46,353 nucleotides of DNA from NCBI RefSeq assembly GCF_000970685.1, contig NZ_LAJB01000001.1, positions 1 to 46,353 on the forward strand, written 5' to 3'. This document shows positions 22,776 to 30,537 of this stretch, piece by piece. Every line of letters begins with the position of its first letter. Within the stretch, counting starts at the first letter, position 1. The notes under the pieces are model-generated. The model saw only the letters and a program-made list of their open reading frames with translations, did no database searches and was not told the origin of the DNA. The position numbers and the translations under genes are program-made. This DNA is from Domibacillus indicus. Lineage in GTDB: Bacteria; Bacillota; Bacilli; Bacillales; Domibacillaceae.

Positions 22776-22806
22776 TGTATAGAATGCCTCTTTATGAAAG
22801 ATACTA
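22776..22806 (+). promoter_or_regulatory. Sigma-G/F type promoter of spoVT
   Basis: -35 TGTATA (22776-22781), 18 bp spacer, -10 GATACTA (22800-22806), close to the forespore consensus TGNATA and CATACTA. B. subtilis spoVT is transcribed by sigma-G. Confidence 0.65.
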
Positions 22807-22857
22807 ACGCCAAGAAATGGCTTCGATATTTTGATGGTGAAAGAGAGGCAGTCTAAG

Positions 22858-23394
22858 ATGAAAGCTACAGGTATCGTTCGACGCATTGATGATCTTGGCC
22901 GTGTGGTCATTCCAAAAGAAATCCGCCGTACACTTCGAATTCGCGAAGGAGACCCGCTGGAAATTTTTGTGGATCGGGACGGCGAAGTGATTTTAAAGAA
23001 ATACTCACCGTTTACAGAACTCGGTGATTTTTCGCAGGAGTATGCAGAAGCGCTGCATGACAGCTTAAACTATTCGGTGCTTATTTGTGACAGAGATACT
23101 GTTATTTCCGCTGCTGGCGTGAAAAAGAAGGATTTTGTAGAGCGGAAAATTGGTCCGGTAGTGGAATCAGTTATTCAGGAAAGACGGTCAGCCGAAAGCA
23201 ATGAACGCCGCAGTGTAGAGTTTGCTGATGGCCGCGCAGTAGAAGCGGAATCGTACTTTATCACGCCGATTATTGCAGCTGGTGATACCATTGGCGCCGT
23301 TATCTTATTTTCTGAAGAAAGATCAGCAGGCGAGGCAGAGCAGAAAGCCGCCTTCGTCGCTGCCGCTTTTTTTGGCAAACAAATGGAACACTAA
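22858..23394 (+). CDS. spoVT: Stage V sporulation regulator SpoVT
   Basis: 178-residue forespore transcription factor. Residues 1-50 (MKATGIVRRIDDLGRVVIPK) form an AbrB-type DNA-binding domain, followed by a GAF-like C-terminal domain (from about residue 60). It tunes sigma-G genes during late sporulation. I chose ATG 22858, the conserved AbrB-type N-terminus, over 22831. A forespore-type promoter lies about 50 bases upstream. Confidence 0.96.
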   Translation: MKATGIVRRIDDLGRVVIPKEIRRTLRIREGDPLEIFVDRDGEVILKKYSPFTELGDFSQEYAEALHDSLNYSVLICDRDTVISAAGVKKKDFVERKIGPVVESVIQERRSAESNERRSVEFADGRAVEAESYFITPIIAAGDTIGAVILFSEERSAGEAEQKAAFVAAAFFGKQMEH

Positions 23395-23426
23395 CCTGGA
23401 CTCCCGACCTGGGAGCCAGGTTTTTT
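23393..23426 (+). terminator. Terminator after spoVT
   Basis: AACCTGG and CTCCC (23393-23405) pair with GGGAG and CCAGGTT (23411-23422), with one bulged A; T-run follows. Confidence 0.92.
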
Positions 23427-23474
23427 CTTTTCAAATAGGAAAAAAATGAGTAAAGTAGTCACTGAGGTGGTCGT

Positions 23475-25040
23475 GTGGAACCGAGAAATTCATTTTTAAA
23501 AGGAGCTGTTTTATTAACAGCGGCTGCCTTATTTGTGAAAATGTTAAGTGCAGTGTACCGGGTGCCTTTTCAAAATATTGTTGGAGACACCGGTTTTTAT
23601 ATTTATCAGCAGGTGTATCCGTTTTACGGAATAGCTGCCGGGCTCGCTGTTTCTGGCTTTCCGGTTGTACTGTCACGGCTTACGGCCCACAGGGATGAGC
23701 GCAGAAGGCAGGTTGCCGTCTATACCGCTTTTGTAACAATTGGCTTGATGGGGCTGATTGCTTTTCTTCTGCTCTTTTTTAGTGCGGGGTGGATAGCTGA
23801 AAAAATGGCGGATCATTCACTGAAGCCGCTGATTCAGTGCAGTTCGCTGTTTTTTTTACTTGTTCCCTATATCGCTGTCAAGCGAGGAGCCTTTCAGGGA
23901 AGCAGTAATATGGCCCCGACAGCTTCTTCTCAAATGGCAGACCAGTCTGTCCGGGTTGCCGCTATTTTACTTTTCTCATCTTATATTGTTTTTACGGATG
24001 GAACACTTTATGAGGCAGGACTCAGTGCTGTTATTGGTTCCTTGCTCGGAATGGCCGCATCAGCGGCTGTTTTGTGGAAATATAGCAGGAAACCGGTACT
24101 GCAAAGAAGAATCTTCTTTTTGTTTGACCGCCGAATAGCGTTTGAAATTGTTTCACGTGGAACCGCTGTATGCATTTCTGCTTTAACGCTTGTCCTGCTG
24201 CAGCTTGCAGATTCCTTTCAAATATACAGCGGGCTGATTTCCTCTCCTATGACAGAAACGGAGGCCAAGGCATGGAAAGGGATTTATGACCGCGGACAGC
24301 CAATGCTCCAGCTTGGTGTAGTCGCCGCAGTATCCATTTCCCTTACAATTGTTCCATTAATCTCAAAAGCACATAAAGAGAACAATACAAAGGCGGAGAC
24401 TTCCTTCAGCCGGCTGGCATTTCGTCTCAGCTTTGCGCTTGGCCTGGCTGCATCTGCCGGCCTGGCGGCTGTTATGGTGCCGCTTAATACAATGCTCTTT
24501 AAAACGGCAGCCGGCTCCGGGTTTTTAATTGTATTCGGCTTCTCTATTTTTTTCTATTCGTTAATGGCAACAATCAATGCCGTTTTTCAAGGGAGAGGGA
24601 ATGATTGGATTCCGGCAGCGGGCACCGCTTTTACGGTTGCCGTTAAATGGGGAGCAAATGCCATTTTAATTCCGGCATATGGATTGTACGGTGCAGCTTT
24701 TGCAACAGCAGGCTCCCTTCTGGCTGGAGTTTGTTTTTTATCGGTTGTATGGAACAGAAACCATGCTCCTCTTTTAACAAAAATATTTGCTTTTAAAACA
24801 ACAGGAGCCGCCATCCTGATGGCGGCAGCCGTTTTCTTTTTTGTCCAGCTGTTTCTTCCAGCAGAGGCAGGACGGATTTGGAATGGAGCTACTGCGGCGG
24901 GTGGAGCGCTTCTCGGTGTCTGTTTGTTTTTTACTTTCATGATAAAATGGAAAGTATGGAATGATGACGATCTGCGTATCCTGCCATTCGGAGAAAAACT
25001 GGGGAAATGGCCGGGGATACGTCTCAAAAGGAAGTGGTAA
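23475..25040 (+). CDS. yabM: MOP-superfamily polysaccharide/lipid flippase (YabM, SpoVB/MurJ-like)
   Basis: 521-residue membrane protein with about 14 hydrophobic segments. The N-terminus FLKGAVLLTAAALFVKMLSA and VYRVPFQNIVGDTGFYIYQQ-like segments (YRVPFQNIVGD) are typical of the SpoVB/YabM/MurJ branch. Relatives flip lipid-linked cell wall or polysaccharide precursors; the substrate here is unknown. The GTG start follows TGAGGTGG. It contains a degenerate parS-like palindrome at 24149. mazG follows after 3 bases. Confidence 0.9.
   Translation: MEPRNSFLKGAVLLTAAALFVKMLSAVYRVPFQNIVGDTGFYIYQQVYPFYGIAAGLAVSGFPVVLSRLTAHRDERRRQVAVYTAFVTIGLMGLIAFLLLFFSAGWIAEKMADHSLKPLIQCSSLFFLLVPYIAVKRGAFQGSSNMAPTASSQMADQSVRVAAILLFSSYIVFTDGTLYEAGLSAVIGSLLGMAASAAVLWKYSRKPVLQRRIFFLFDRRIAFEIVSRGTAVCISALTLVLLQLADSFQIYSGLISSPMTETEAKAWKGIYDRGQPMLQLGVVAAVSISLTIVPLISKAHKENNTKAETSFSRLAFRLSFALGLAASAGLAAVMVPLNTMLFKTAAGSGFLIVFGFSIFFYSLMATINAVFQGRGNDWIPAAGTAFTVAVKWGANAILIPAYGLYGAAFATAGSLLAGVCFLSVVWNRNHAPLLTKIFAFKTTGAAILMAAAVFFFVQLFLPAEAGRIWNGATAAGGALLGVCLFFTFMIKWKVWNDDDLRILPFGEKLGKWPGIRLKRKW
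24149..24164. other. Degenerate parS-like site inside yabM
   Basis: TGTTTCACGTGGAACC differs from the parS consensus at two positions (12 and 16) but keeps the central TCACGTG core. It lies inside coding sequence, which could make it accidental. Confidence 0.35.
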
Positions 25041-25043
25041 ACA

Positions 25044-26510
25044 ATGATGAATCAAATAACGATTGTCGGCCTTGGTGCAGGGGATCTGGATCAAATGCCG
25101 CTCGGAGTATACCGCCGGCTGAAGCAGTCAAAAACTGTCTGGCTCCGGACAATGGAGCATCCCGCTGCCGAAGAATTGAAAAAAGAAGGCATTGAGTTTA
25201 AGAGCTTTGATGCTGTTTATGAAAAGCATGACCGATTTGAAGAAGTGTATGAAGAGATTGTAGAGGAGCTTTTGAAAAAAGCTGTTCACGAACCTATTAC
25301 TTACGCGGTTCCCGGCCACCCTATGGCAGCGGAAAGAACGGTGCAGCTTTTATTGGAGCGAAAGCAGTCGGGGGAAGCAGATATTGTAATTGCCGGCGGA
25401 CAAAGCTTCCTGGATGCATTGTTTACAAGTATAGGGATAGACCCTGCCGACGGGTTCCAGCTTCTTGATGGAACGTCTTTAAAGCGGGATGATATTTATA
25501 TTTTTAATCATCTTATTGTTGCTCAAGTGTATGACTCCTTCGTTGCATCAGACGTCAAGCTAACCTTAATGGAGAAGTATCCGGCTGATCATGAAGTAAT
25601 GATCGTAACTGCTGCAGGAAGCGGGCAGGAAGCTGTGCGCACAGTGCCGCTTTATGAACTTGACCATGGAATGTCCCTAAACAATTTAACGAGCGTTTAC
25701 GTGCCGCCGGTTCAAAAAGAAGAAGATGCGTACCGCGAATTTTCAATGCTGCGCGGTATTATTGCGCGCCTGCGTGATCCGGAGACTGGTTGTCCCTGGG
25801 ATCTTAAGCAAACCCATGCTTCGTTAAAAAAATACTTGCTTGAAGAAACGTACGAGTTATTTGAAGCAATCGATAACGAAGAAGAAGAGGAAATAGCTGC
25901 CGAGCTCGGCGATGTACTTCTTCAGGTACTACTTCACGCGCAAATTGGCGAGGATGAAGGAATGTTTTCCATTGAGGATGTTATTGAGGCAACATCTTCA
26001 AAAATGATTCGCCGGCATCCGCATGTATTTGGCGAGGCGACAGCCGAAACAGCAGATGAGGTAAAAGCAAACTGGCAGGAAATCAAAGCGATAGAAAATG
26101 GAAACAGGCGGAAGAGCATGCTTGATGGCATTCCGAAGGGGCAGCCGGCCGTAATGGAAGCGTATGATCTGCAAAGAAAAGCGGCAAAAGCAGGCTTTGA
26201 CTGGCCGGATGCAGCCGGTGTGATCGAAAAAGTAAAAGAAGAATGGCAGGAGTTTTTAGCAGAAACCGGCTCCGGCCAGCCGGATAAGCTTCGTGAAGAA
26301 TTTGGCGATGTTCTTTTTACACTTATTAATGCAGCAAGATTTTACGATATTCATCCCGAAGAAGCACTTGAAGCCATTAACCGCAAGTTTCGCCGCCGTT
26401 TCAGCTTTGTAGAAAAGTGTGTAATGGAAAGCGGAAAGCCATTTGCTGATTTTACCCTTCAGGAATTAGATGCATTCTGGGATTTAGCCAAACAGGAGGA
26501 AAAAGAATGA
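25044..26510 (+). CDS. mazG: MazG-family nucleotide pyrophosphohydrolase with N-terminal tetrapyrrole methylase domain (YabN)
   Basis: 488-residue fusion. Residues 1-220 form a tetrapyrrole (corrin/porphyrin) methylase-like domain (ITIVGLGAGDLDQMP). From about residue 225 comes MazG, with RLRDPETGCPWDLKQTH and the metal-binding EExxE arrangement in EETYELFEAIDNEEEEE, shown here as EETYELFEA. MazG hydrolyses NTPs/dNTPs to monophosphates; the partner domain's role is unclear. The fusion is usual in Bacillus. Its end overlaps rqcP by 4 bases. Confidence 0.95.
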   Translation: MMNQITIVGLGAGDLDQMPLGVYRRLKQSKTVWLRTMEHPAAEELKKEGIEFKSFDAVYEKHDRFEEVYEEIVEELLKKAVHEPITYAVPGHPMAAERTVQLLLERKQSGEADIVIAGGQSFLDALFTSIGIDPADGFQLLDGTSLKRDDIYIFNHLIVAQVYDSFVASDVKLTLMEKYPADHEVMIVTAAGSGQEAVRTVPLYELDHGMSLNNLTSVYVPPVQKEEDAYREFSMLRGIIARLRDPETGCPWDLKQTHASLKKYLLEETYELFEAIDNEEEEEIAAELGDVLLQVLLHAQIGEDEGMFSIEDVIEATSSKMIRRHPHVFGEATAETADEVKANWQEIKAIENGNRRKSMLDGIPKGQPAVMEAYDLQRKAAKAGFDWPDAAGVIEKVKEEWQEFLAETGSGQPDKLREEFGDVLFTLINAARFYDIHPEEALEAINRKFRRRFSFVEKCVMESGKPFADFTLQELDAFWDLAKQEEKE

Positions 26511-26767
26511 GACTGGATAAATTTTTAAAAGTGTCGCGCATTATTAAACGGCGCACACTCGCAAAAGAAGTAGCAGATCAGGGGAGAATTTTAATTAACG
26601 GTACAGAAGGAAAAGCAAGCTCAAATGTAAAAGCGGGAGATGAGCTCACCGTCCGTCTTGGCCGCCGCGTCATGACCGTCCGAATTGAAAAACTGCTTGA
26701 TACTACCAAAAAAGAAGAAGCAGCCGGCATGTATACAGTTCTAAAAGAAGAACAGCTGGGCGACTAA
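26507..26767 (+). CDS. rqcP: S4-domain RNA-binding protein RqcP (YabO)
   Basis: 86-residue Hsp15-like S4 protein. MRLDKFLKVSRIIKRRTLAK is the S4 motif. RqcP works with RqcH to add alanine tails to nascent chains on obstructed 50S subunits in ribosome quality control. It begins in the ATGA overlap with mazG and ends just before a terminator hairpin. Confidence 0.93.
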   Translation: MRLDKFLKVSRIIKRRTLAKEVADQGRILINGTEGKASSNVKAGDELTVRLGRRVMTVRIEKLLDTTKKEEAAGMYTVLKEEQLGD

Positions 26768-26768
26768 T

Positions 26769-26794
26769 GAAACACCCGTGTGAACGGGTGTTTC
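26769..26794 (+). terminator. Hairpin after rqcP (first copy)
   Basis: Perfect 11 bp arms GAAACACCCGT/ACGGGTGTTTC around GTGA, but without a following T-run. Its sequence recurs almost unchanged at 26944. Confidence 0.7.
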
Positions 26795-26798
26795 AGGC

Positions 26799-26938
26799 TG
26801 TTGACAAACGCTTGCTTTCGGCGTCACTTGCTGGCTGTGAATGCTCATGACCCCCAAAAGGTCAATCCGCTTCCCAGCCGGCAGCGTTCCTGGAAAGTCA
26901 AACGTTTTCAATCTGCCTGCTTTCTAACTTTGTCTACA
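26799..26938. mobile_element. MITE-like intergenic element
   Basis: About 140 bp between two near-identical hairpins. Terminal inverted repeats TGTTGACAAA (26799-26808) and TTTGTCTACA (26929-26938) match at 9 of 10 positions. Inside are further self-complementary runs, TGACC/GGTCA and GCTGGCTG/CAGCCGGCAGC. No credible gene. A non-autonomous element or interspersed repeat is the best reading. Confidence 0.5.
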
Positions 26939-26943
26939 CTCTC

Positions 26944-26973
26944 AAATACCCGTCTAAACGGGTGTTTTTTTTT
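26944..26973 (+). terminator. Terminator upstream of yabP (second hairpin copy)
   Basis: AAATACCCGT and ACGGGTGTTT pair around CTAA, followed by a run of nine Ts or more. This copy has a T-run and is likely the functional terminator. Confidence 0.85.
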
Positions 26974-27023
26974 CATGAAAAGGGATTTTTGTGCATACCA
27001 TTTCTACAAAGGGGATGGATACC

Positions 27024-27284
27024 ATGGACATGAGGCAAAACCATACCGTAAAGATGGACGGGCGTAAAATGATTGAATTAACAGGAGTTATGCAAGTTGA
27101 ACGGTTCGACAGCAGCGAATTTTTGCTTGAAACGGTAATGGGAAAGTTAAAGATTCGGGGCGCCGGCCTGAAAATGAAGCATTTCGATACAAGTAAGAAA
27201 GAAGCGATCATCGAAGGGAGAATTACGGCTTTTATGTATGTTGAAGGCGGCTTTGGAAAATCCTTTTTCAAACGGTCAACATGA
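27024..27284 (+). CDS. yabP: Sporulation protein YabP
   Basis: 86-residue YabP/YqfC-family protein. ITGVxQVExFDSxEFLLET appears as ELTGVMQVERFDSSEFLLET. It is required for spore cortex formation in B. subtilis and acts in the mother cell with YabQ. I chose ATG 27024 because AAAGGGG (27008-27014) has good spacing; the in-frame GTG 26991 has no site. CATACCAT at 26994 resembles a sigma-E -10, but the -35 is poor. It overlaps yabQ by 4 bases. Confidence 0.9.
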   Translation: MDMRQNHTVKMDGRKMIELTGVMQVERFDSSEFLLETVMGKLKIRGAGLKMKHFDTSKKEAIIEGRITAFMYVEGGFGKSFFKRST

Positions 27285-27754
27285 GTCTGGACACGCAATT
27301 TGATACAGCTGTTGTGATGATTGTAATGGGAATTAGTTTTGGGGTCATAATTGAAGTTTACCGGCGCATCCGTCCAAAAACAAAAGTTCTTGTTTTTTTG
27401 ACGGATGGTCTCTTTTGGCTTTTTTATGCCATACTATTATTTGCTTCTTTATACCATGTAAACGATGGCATCGTGAGGCTGTCTTTTTTTCTTTTTTGGC
27501 TGGCCGGCTGCATTATGTATATAACAGGGCTTCGGCGCTTTGTTCTTCCCATCGTGGATGGTCTTTTTTTCTGTATTCGTTTTTTATATCGAGTGATTGC
27601 TGGGATTTTTCGGATATTTTTAGTGGGTCCTCTCCTTTTTATTGTAAACTGCATACTTTCTCTTGCCAAAATGAGTAAGTTTCTTTTATTATGGGTGGTA
27701 AAGGTACTGATCGTTCGACCGTGGAAAGCGATTAGCCGCTCCAAAAATAAATAA
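27281..27754 (+). CDS. yabQ: Spore cortex biosynthesis membrane protein YabQ
   Basis: 157-residue integral membrane protein with four or five hydrophobic segments (near 10-26, 38-58, 65-83, 90-135). YabQ is needed for spore cortex synthesis and localises to the forespore outer membrane in B. subtilis. The ATG overlaps the yabP stop, so both are translated together. divIC begins 13 bases later. Confidence 0.9.
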   Translation: MSLDTQFDTAVVMIVMGISFGVIIEVYRRIRPKTKVLVFLTDGLFWLFYAILLFASLYHVNDGIVRLSFFLFWLAGCIMYITGLRRFVLPIVDGLFFCIRFLYRVIAGIFRIFLVGPLLFIVNCILSLAKMSKFLLLWVVKVLIVRPWKAISRSKNK

Positions 27755-27767
27755 CGGAGGAACGTCG

Positions 27768-28166
27768 ATGCGCGGATTAAACAAAGAAAAAGTAGCGTCC
27801 ATAAAAAATTCTTTTGTTATGAGTGAAAATAGAAAATCCATGTTCAAGATGCGGCATAAACAAAAATTACTGCGCAGGCTCGCTGCGTTTGCAGGAATAG
27901 CCTTTATTATTATTGGCATACTTATATCTGCTTTGGTTACAAAAAATGGAAATTTAAAAGAGAAAGAACAAGAGCTTGCAGAAGCGAAATCCACGATGTC
28001 CGAACTTCAGGCTCAGCAGAAGGAATCAGAGGAAGAGCTGATTCGGCTCCAGGATGACGAGTATATTATGGAACTTGCCCGTAAATACTATTTTATGTCA
28101 AAAGATGGAGAAATTATCTTTAATATTCCTGAAGAAAATGAAAGTGAACAGAAGGCAGAACAGTAA
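27768..28166 (+). CDS. divIC: Cell division protein DivIC (FtsB-like)
   Basis: 132-residue bitopic membrane protein. A basic cytoplasmic N-terminus is followed by one membrane segment (about residues 40-60, FAGIAFIIIGILISALV), then a coiled coil (to about 100) and a short extracellular tail with ELARKYYFMSKDGEIIF. DivIC pairs with FtsL in the divisome to activate septal wall synthesis. CGGAGG precedes the start. Confidence 0.95.
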   Translation: MRGLNKEKVASIKNSFVMSENRKSMFKMRHKQKLLRRLAAFAGIAFIIIGILISALVTKNGNLKEKEQELAEAKSTMSELQAQQKESEEELIRLQDDEYIMELARKYYFMSKDGEIIFNIPEENESEQKAEQ

Positions 28167-28174
28167 AGAAAGCA

Positions 28175-28199
28175 GTGTCATGTTGACACGCTTTTTTTA
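28175..28199 (+). terminator. Terminator after divIC
   Basis: GTGTCA (28175-28180) pairs with TGACAC (28184-28189), followed by GCTTTTTTT. The -35 box of the next promoter lies inside it. Confidence 0.75.
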
Positions 28200-28210
28200 C
28201 GTACTATAAT
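28183..28210 (+). promoter_or_regulatory. Sigma-A promoter of yabR
   Basis: Perfect -35 TTGACA (28183-28188) and perfect -10 TATAAT (28205-28210) with a 16 bp spacer. The -35 coincides with the 3' arm of the divIC terminator. Confidence 0.85.
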
Positions 28211-28252
28211 ATAAGTAAAGTTCGAACAATTTTAAGGAGGAACAATCTTTTT

Positions 28253-28690
28253 ATGTCAATCGAAGTGGGCAGCAAGTTACAGGGTAAAGTTACCGGCATT
28301 ACAAAATTCGGTGCATTTGTGCAATTGCCGGAAGGTTCGACGGGTCTCGTCCATATTAGTGAAGTAGCGGATAATTATGTTAAAGATATTAATGATCATC
28401 TAACTGTTGGCGATGAAGTGGAAGTAAAAGTATTAAATGTGGAGAAAGACGGTAAAATCGGTTTATCCATTCGGAAAGCAAAGGACAATCCGCCGCCGCA
28501 AACGCAATATCGTCCACGTCCACAGCGCCAGGGAGACTACCGTCAAAAAGGACCGCGAGGCGGTCAGCCGCCAGTCGAAAACTTTGAATCGAAAATGGCC
28601 CGTTTCTTGAAAGACAGTGAAGAACGCATTTCAACGTTAAAGCGTCAGACAGACTCACGCCGAGGCGGAAGAGGCGGAAGACGCGGATAA
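28253..28690 (+). CDS. yabR: S1-domain RNA-binding protein YabR
   Basis: 145-residue protein: one S1 RNA-binding domain (residues 1-75, GKVTGITKFGAFVQLPEGSTG) followed by a basic, Arg/Gly/Gln-rich low-complexity tail ending in RGGRGGRRG. S1 domains of this type occur in polynucleotide phosphorylase and GSP13. The RNA target is unknown. AAGGAGGA precedes ATG 28253. It is transcribed alone between a strong promoter and a terminator. Confidence 0.92.
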   Translation: MSIEVGSKLQGKVTGITKFGAFVQLPEGSTGLVHISEVADNYVKDINDHLTVGDEVEVKVLNVEKDGKIGLSIRKAKDNPPPQTQYRPRPQRQGDYRQKGPRGGQPPVENFESKMARFLKDSEERISTLKRQTDSRRGGRGGRRG

Positions 28691-28733
28691 CGCTGCTCCC
28701 TGTCGATCCCTATATAAATATGCGCTCTATTTT

Positions 28734-28767
28734 AAAAAGACCCGAACACTTTGTTCAGGGTCTTTTT
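28734..28767 (+). terminator. Terminator after yabR
   Basis: AAAAAGACCC (28734-28743) pairs with GGGTCTTTTT (28758-28767), with GAACA/TGTTC inside and one bulged A. Confidence 0.92.
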
Positions 28768-28968
28768 GTTTGGCTGCAAAGCCGGTTTTATCTTTTTTAT
28801 TCAGCATTATTATGGAGTGGATAGCTGCATATATTATTTGTTAAAGCTCCTGTCCAAATATTTAAGTTTTTGACTTACGCTATACTTGCAAGACTTATTT
28901 TAGCTGCACTTTGGGGTGTTTTGCTAATCCGCTCGTATCTTCTCCGCTAAAAGGAGGAATAAACTGCC

Positions 28969-30042
28969 TTGAATATTAAAAAAATATCAACCAGCCGCCA
29001 TACAGCTCTATTAAAGAAGCCTTTCGTCACAGCACTGAGAACTGTAACTTCCATTGAATTTGTGGCTGTTCAGGTTGAACTGGAGAATGGGATAAAGGGA
29101 GTGGGAACTGCTTCGCCTACTATTGTTATTACAGGTGAATCACTGCCCGCTATCGAAGCAGCTGTCCAAACTATTATTTCTCCGCTGTTAATCCGGAGGG
29201 AAATTGAGAATATAGCGGCTTTATCCGAGCTTATTCAGCACTCTTGTGTAGGAAATACAAGCGCAAAAGCCGCTGTAGAAATAGCGCTGTTTGATGCGTA
29301 TGGCAAAAAGCTGAATATGCCGCTGTATCAACTGCTGGGCGGCAAAACAAATACGTTAAAAAATGATTTAACAATCAGCATTAATGAAACGGACAGGATG
29401 GTGCAGGATGCGCTTGAAGGAGTGCAGAAGGGATTTACGGCTTTAAAGATAAAAGCGGGCCTGAATGCGGACAAGGACCACAAACGAATTCTGGCCATTC
29501 GCGAGGCAGTTGGAGAAGCAGTTGAAATTCGTATTGATGCAAATCAAGGCTGGACAAAAAAAGAAGCAGTCCGCATTATTAATGCGTGGGAAAGAGCCGG
29601 ATTAAATCTTGAAGTCATAGAACAGCCTGTTGCTGCGGGTGATATTTATTCGTTAAAATACGTAACCGATCACGTTCAAACACCGATTATGGCAGATGAA
29701 AGTATTTTTTCGCCCGAGCAGGCATTTGAGCTTATTGAAAGAAAGGCAGCGGACTGGCTGAATATTAAGCTAATGAAAACCGGCGGAATTTTCCGGGCGA
29801 TGCAGATAGCGGATATTGCGCGGGCGGGCGGGGTTCCCTGCATGATCGGCAGCATGATGGAAAGCAGTATAGGAGTGATGGCTGCCGCACACCTTGCTGC
29901 TGCCCATCCGAATATTAAAAAAATTGACCTGGATGCGCCGCTCTGGCTTGAAGGAAGCAATTCTAAAGCATTTCCGTTTAAAGGGCCGGCCATTTTTTTT
30001 AGTGAAAAACCGGGGATTGGCTATGACTTCATTTCCGGCTGA
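28969..30042 (+). CDS. L-Ala-D/L-Glu (dipeptide) epimerase, enolase superfamily, YkfB-like
   Basis: 357-residue muconate-lactonizing/enolase-superfamily protein. Residues known to act in the B. subtilis epimerase are visible at matching positions: KIK (Lys160, Lys162), metal ligands Asp190, Glu219 and Asp243, Lys267, and the substrate-specifying DxD (Asp320, Asp322). The TIVITGES loop (51-58) also fits. Such enzymes epimerise L-Ala-D-Glu during murein peptide recycling. The start is TTG 28969 after AAGGAGGA. No ykfA/C/D partners are adjacent, and the gene is not in this place in B. subtilis. Confidence 0.85.
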   Translation: MNIKKISTSRHTALLKKPFVTALRTVTSIEFVAVQVELENGIKGVGTASPTIVITGESLPAIEAAVQTIISPLLIRREIENIAALSELIQHSCVGNTSAKAAVEIALFDAYGKKLNMPLYQLLGGKTNTLKNDLTISINETDRMVQDALEGVQKGFTALKIKAGLNADKDHKRILAIREAVGEAVEIRIDANQGWTKKEAVRIINAWERAGLNLEVIEQPVAAGDIYSLKYVTDHVQTPIMADESIFSPEQAFELIERKAADWLNIKLMKTGGIFRAMQIADIARAGGVPCMIGSMMESSIGVMAAAHLAAAHPNIKKIDLDAPLWLEGSNSKAFPFKGPAIFFSEKPGIGYDFISG

Positions 30043-30172
30043 AAAGAAACAAGTGATTGCCCGTTTTTTAGGACCACCTCAAGCGAGACAAGTAAAACGA
30101 ATTGGTGCTTAGCCGGCAGGCAGCGGAAAGCAGCAGATGCGTACAAAGAAGGGCGAAGAGTCTGCCGGCAAT

Positions 30173-30213
30173 AAAAAAAAGATCCATGAGCCTAGGCTCA
30201 TGGATCTTTTTTT
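30173..30213. terminator. Terminator of the tRNA operon, bidirectional
   Basis: Perfect 12 bp arms GATCCATGAGCC/GGCTCATGGATC (30181-30192, 30195-30206), with A-run left and T-run right. It can end the minus-strand tRNA transcript and the plus-strand epimerase transcript. A second inverted repeat, GCCGGCAG/CTGCCGGC (30112/30162), lies between it and the epimerase stop. Confidence 0.92.
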
Positions 30214-30219
30214 GCTGTA

Positions 30220-30291
30220 TGACCCCTACGGGATTCGAACCCGTGTTACCGCCGTGAAAGGGCGGTGTCTTAACCGCTTGACCAAGGGGCC
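30220..30291 (-). tRNA. trnE: tRNA-Glu (anticodon TTC)
   Basis: On the minus strand, GGCCCCT pairs with AGGGGTC (acceptor). The anticodon loop CTTTCAC carries TTC and the T arm GGTTCGAATC is canonical. 72 nt, no encoded CCA. In B. subtilis the trnSL Met and Glu genes sit in the same place, between yabR and spoIIE. Confidence 0.96.
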
Positions 30292-30371
30292 TTAATAGAA
30301 AGAAAGTAGTATCCAGCTTCAGAAAGTATGAGCTCCCATAATTTCCAAATCGGACGTTGAGCTTTCTTTTA

Positions 30372-30445
30372 TAGCGGCGGAGGGGATCGAACCCCCGACC
30401 TCACGGGTATGAACCGTACGCTCTAGCCAGCTGAGCTACACCGCC
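30372..30445 (-). tRNA. trnM: tRNA-Met (anticodon CAT), elongator type
   Basis: On the minus strand, acceptor GGCGGTG pairs with CGCCGCT including G-U pairs. Anticodon loop TTCATAC gives CAT. T arm GGGGGTTCGATCCCCTC is intact. No encoded CCA. The paired G1:U72 and lack of the three G-C pairs of initiator tRNA favour an elongator. Transcribed first, ahead of tRNA-Glu. Confidence 0.95.
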
Positions 30446-30537
30446 AAAATGTGTTTGTCTGTAACAGCACAAAATCTATAATAACGGCGTACTAAAAAAA
30501 AGTCAATAATATTATTAAAAAAATTTCATTCTAATTT

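Noticed and set aside
26980-27001. Sigma-E promoter of yabP
   Set aside because: CATACCAT fits the -10 but no acceptable -35 is seen and the leader would be very short.
28825-28951. Possible 40-residue hydrophobic peptide upstream of the epimerase gene
   Set aside because: No ATG, only CTG or internal TTG starts without a ribosome site; the rest of this 278 bp gap shows only the yabR terminator and a weak TTGACT promoter-like sequence.
30023-30112. 29-codon frame overlapping the end of the epimerase gene
   Set aside because: No ribosome site, shifted frame of a real gene and no recognisable product.
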